DNA of 64,000 bases, from assembly GCA_026008535.1 (NCBI GenBank), contig BRKX01000011.1:20778001-20842000 (forward strand), read 5' to 3'. A program made the translations under genes and the position numbers. The stretch is from Perilla frutescens (Eukaryota; Streptophyta; Magnoliopsida; Lamiales; Lamiaceae). This document shows, one piece after another, positions 62,341-64,000 of the stretch. A model generated the notes under the pieces. It was not told the origin of the DNA. It saw only the letters and a list, made by a program, of their open reading frames with translations, and searched no databases. Every line of letters starts with the position of its first letter. Position 1 is the stretch's first letter.

Positions 62341-63904
62341 GTAGTTTGGAGAGATGCAGCGCGATGTCTAGAGTCTTCATGGAGATATAGACCTGATGTA
62401 GCTGTATTTGATTATGATATTTTTCTGCTGCACTACTTTTATTTTTATTCATACTTATTCGATATGGTTGTACGCATAATTTTTATATTTTCTCTGGCTC
62501 TAGTACTATTATTTTTATTTGTTTCTCTACATTGTTTTGCTTTCATTTTTTTAGTATGTTTGTTTTTGTTCGAAGCAACCTTTTATCATTTTGATTTTCG
62601 AGTGGCTTTTCATCTTTGATTCTTTCATTGTTGCGGCATTTTGATCGATGAGGAGATGGCATTGGTAAGGTTGTGATTTGGTGTGATTGGAATTGTCAAT
62701 GAGGATTCATGGTTCGTAAGGTATCGAAAATTTCTTCTATATTTTTTTCAATTTTTGATGTGCTATGTGATCATGGTTGATTGTTGATGGTGGGAATTAG
62801 TGGCATAGATTGATTAATTGTTGGAATTATGCATATAAACCTGTGAGCATTTTGAGCCTTAATTGTTGTATCATATTTTACATAGTTTATTGTTTTGAGT
62901 GTGTCAGATTATGCATTTAATCCCTAGAATTTGCTCTGGTTTCTATCTCAAAATTATATGTTTACTTGAATTGGAAAAATGATTTTAGGCTATCTTTGTT
63001 ACCCGTTATTTTCACCCATATTCTTACCTATCTCAGAAAGATTTCCTAGTCAGCCCGTTTGAGCCTATTTCAAGCCTATTCTTTTGATAGTCGGGGGAAC
63101 TGAGGAATTTCACGTTCGAATGGCTGGTGACTTTTGGTGAGAACTAATGGTATAAGAGCGGTTATCATGCTATGTATAGTGTGATCTGGGGAATTTTTGA
63201 AATAAGTCTTATAAGCTGTGAGAGAAAAAAAATTATATGTGTGTATATATGTGTGTGTGTGTATTTTTGAAAAAAAAAAGAAGAAAAAAAGAGAAGAGAG
63301 CATAAAAGATTTGCCAGCACCTATTCTTTTATCTTTAGATTATAGCATATTCTATTGGTTTATATATTTGATGTCTGTTGGTTTATATGTTTGATATTGG
63401 AAAGGGAGAAGGGAACTAAATAATTGTTAGTTCTGCTGAGATATGTCAATTGCCGTAATTTCTGGGGGATGATTGAGAGTAGCTAACTCAAGAGTTTCTA
63501 GGGTAAGTCATTGTGCCATATTTTTTCTTCATGTCCAAATAGCCGACAGTACAGCCAACACAAGCCCTAATTGATTTTTGATCCAAGTTTACATATTTTA
63601 GTAGTAGAGATATAGACTATTTACAAACATATGGTGGATTGCTGTATTTTTCTGATTTATGAGAGTTCTCTCATATACTGAGTGTTGAGCGAATTTTTCT
63701 ATTACCTTTCGAGATGGTGTAATTCCAATGATTCTGATTCTTGTGCTATTAATTTTATTTGTCTAATATTTTCATGTTCAGTTTAGTGCATCTGAGGATG
63801 AATCTGAGGCAACAATCTTGATCATCACTTCATATTTTTTCTTTTCTTTTCTTTTCTTTTCTTTTTTGTTGCTCGGGACTAGCAACAGCTTAAGTTTGGG
63901 GGTT
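62341..63904 (+). other. F 3' untranslated region with polypurine tract
   Basis: No gene. Short (TG)n-like run at 63,236-63,265 beside A-rich DNA, a (TTTTC)n tract at 63,829-63,866, then GGGACTAGCAACAGCTTAAG and the polypurine tract TTAAGTTTGGGGG at about 63,890-63,902 before the LTR. Confidence 0.7.
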
Positions 63905-64000
63905 TGATAGATGTGTATTTTACACAACTTTCGGATATAAATTGATGCTCTTTATCATATGAAGTTGTGTATTTTATGTAGTTCTAGTGTTTATGTTGTG
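63905..64000 (+). repeat. F 3' LTR, first 96 bases
   Basis: Starts TGATAGATGTGTATTTTACA after the polypurine tract and runs off the window. TGTGTATTTTA recurs within the first 70 bases (63,912 and 63,966). Confidence 0.8.

Larger units (their letters stand above)
56926..64000 (+). mobile_element. F: pol-less Athila-type Ty3/gypsy element, right end beyond window
   Basis: Order on the plus strand: truncated 5' LTR (to 57,760), PBS, gag, protease, GC-rich inverted-repeat region, predicted intron, ORF2, 3' untranslated region, polypurine tract and start of the 3' LTR at 63,905. As in Athila-1, no RT, RNase H or integrase is present between protease (ends 60,181) and ORF2 (starts 61,248). PBS, polypurine tract (AGCTTAAGTTTGGGGG) and ORF2 wording identify Athila. 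Gag and ORF2 contain stops and frameshifts. Confidence 0.85.

Noticed and set aside
1..64000. Any functional host plant gene
   Set aside because: Every protein-like segment is a retrotransposon domain, an accessory ORF inside an element, or an unassigned fragment inside transposon G.

Overview
This window is plant nuclear DNA made almost entirely of LTR retrotransposons stacked inside one another. I recognise no host gene, tRNA, rRNA or CRISPR. Ty1/copia and Ty3/gypsy proteins of plant-specific lineages (Sirevirus-like copia, Athila, CRM-like and Tekay/Del-like chromoviruses), AT-rich non-coding DNA and long nested insertions point to heterochromatin of a flowering plant, probably a dicot. 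The species cannot be read from the sequence.

Layout, outside to inside. (1) 1-5,973, plus strand: right part of Athila-1, a gypsy element with gag/protease, no pol, an ORF2 remnant and a 3' LTR. (2) 5,974-55,803, minus strand: 'S', a Sirevirus-like copia element whose 5' LTR (53,916-55,803), gag, pol and two extra ORFs are split by later insertions; its 3' LTR is not in the window. (3) Inside the gag/pol linker of S, 14,249-51,721, minus strand: Athila 'B', flanked by a 5-bp target duplication ATTGA. Three elements sit inside or beside B sequence: C (15,305-23,411, plus strand, CRM-like), D (28,039-33,740, minus strand, gag-only, target duplication GTAAT, in the B reverse transcriptase) and E (37,054-49,814, minus strand, Tekay-like, target duplication TCAAC, in the B gag). 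The 3' LTR of E is itself opened by G, a ~4.3-kb terminal-inverted-repeat DNA transposon (37,690-41,975). A small hAT-like element (51,895-52,217, 8-bp duplication) lies in the S gag. (4) 55,804-56,925: an internally deleted Tekay-like pol scrap, X. (5) 56,926-64,000, plus strand: 'F', a second pol-less Athila with a truncated 5' LTR, PBS, gag/protease, ORF2, polypurine tract and the first bases of its 3' LTR.

How the parts relate. Almost every gene is broken by stops, frameshifts or insertions. The one long intact reading frame is the 358-codon gag of D, which has no pol and would need enzymes from a relative such as E. The most interesting structures are: two tandem, paralogous accessory transcription units after pol in S, each with its own upstream AACGG-rich promoter-like region; a conserved ORF of ~158 codons between the primer-binding site and gag in both D and E; two pol-less Athila elements sharing one architecture, including a predicted intron in front of ORF2; and the repeat-rich transposon G. 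Element names (S, B, C, D, E, F, G, X, Athila-1) are labels for this report only.
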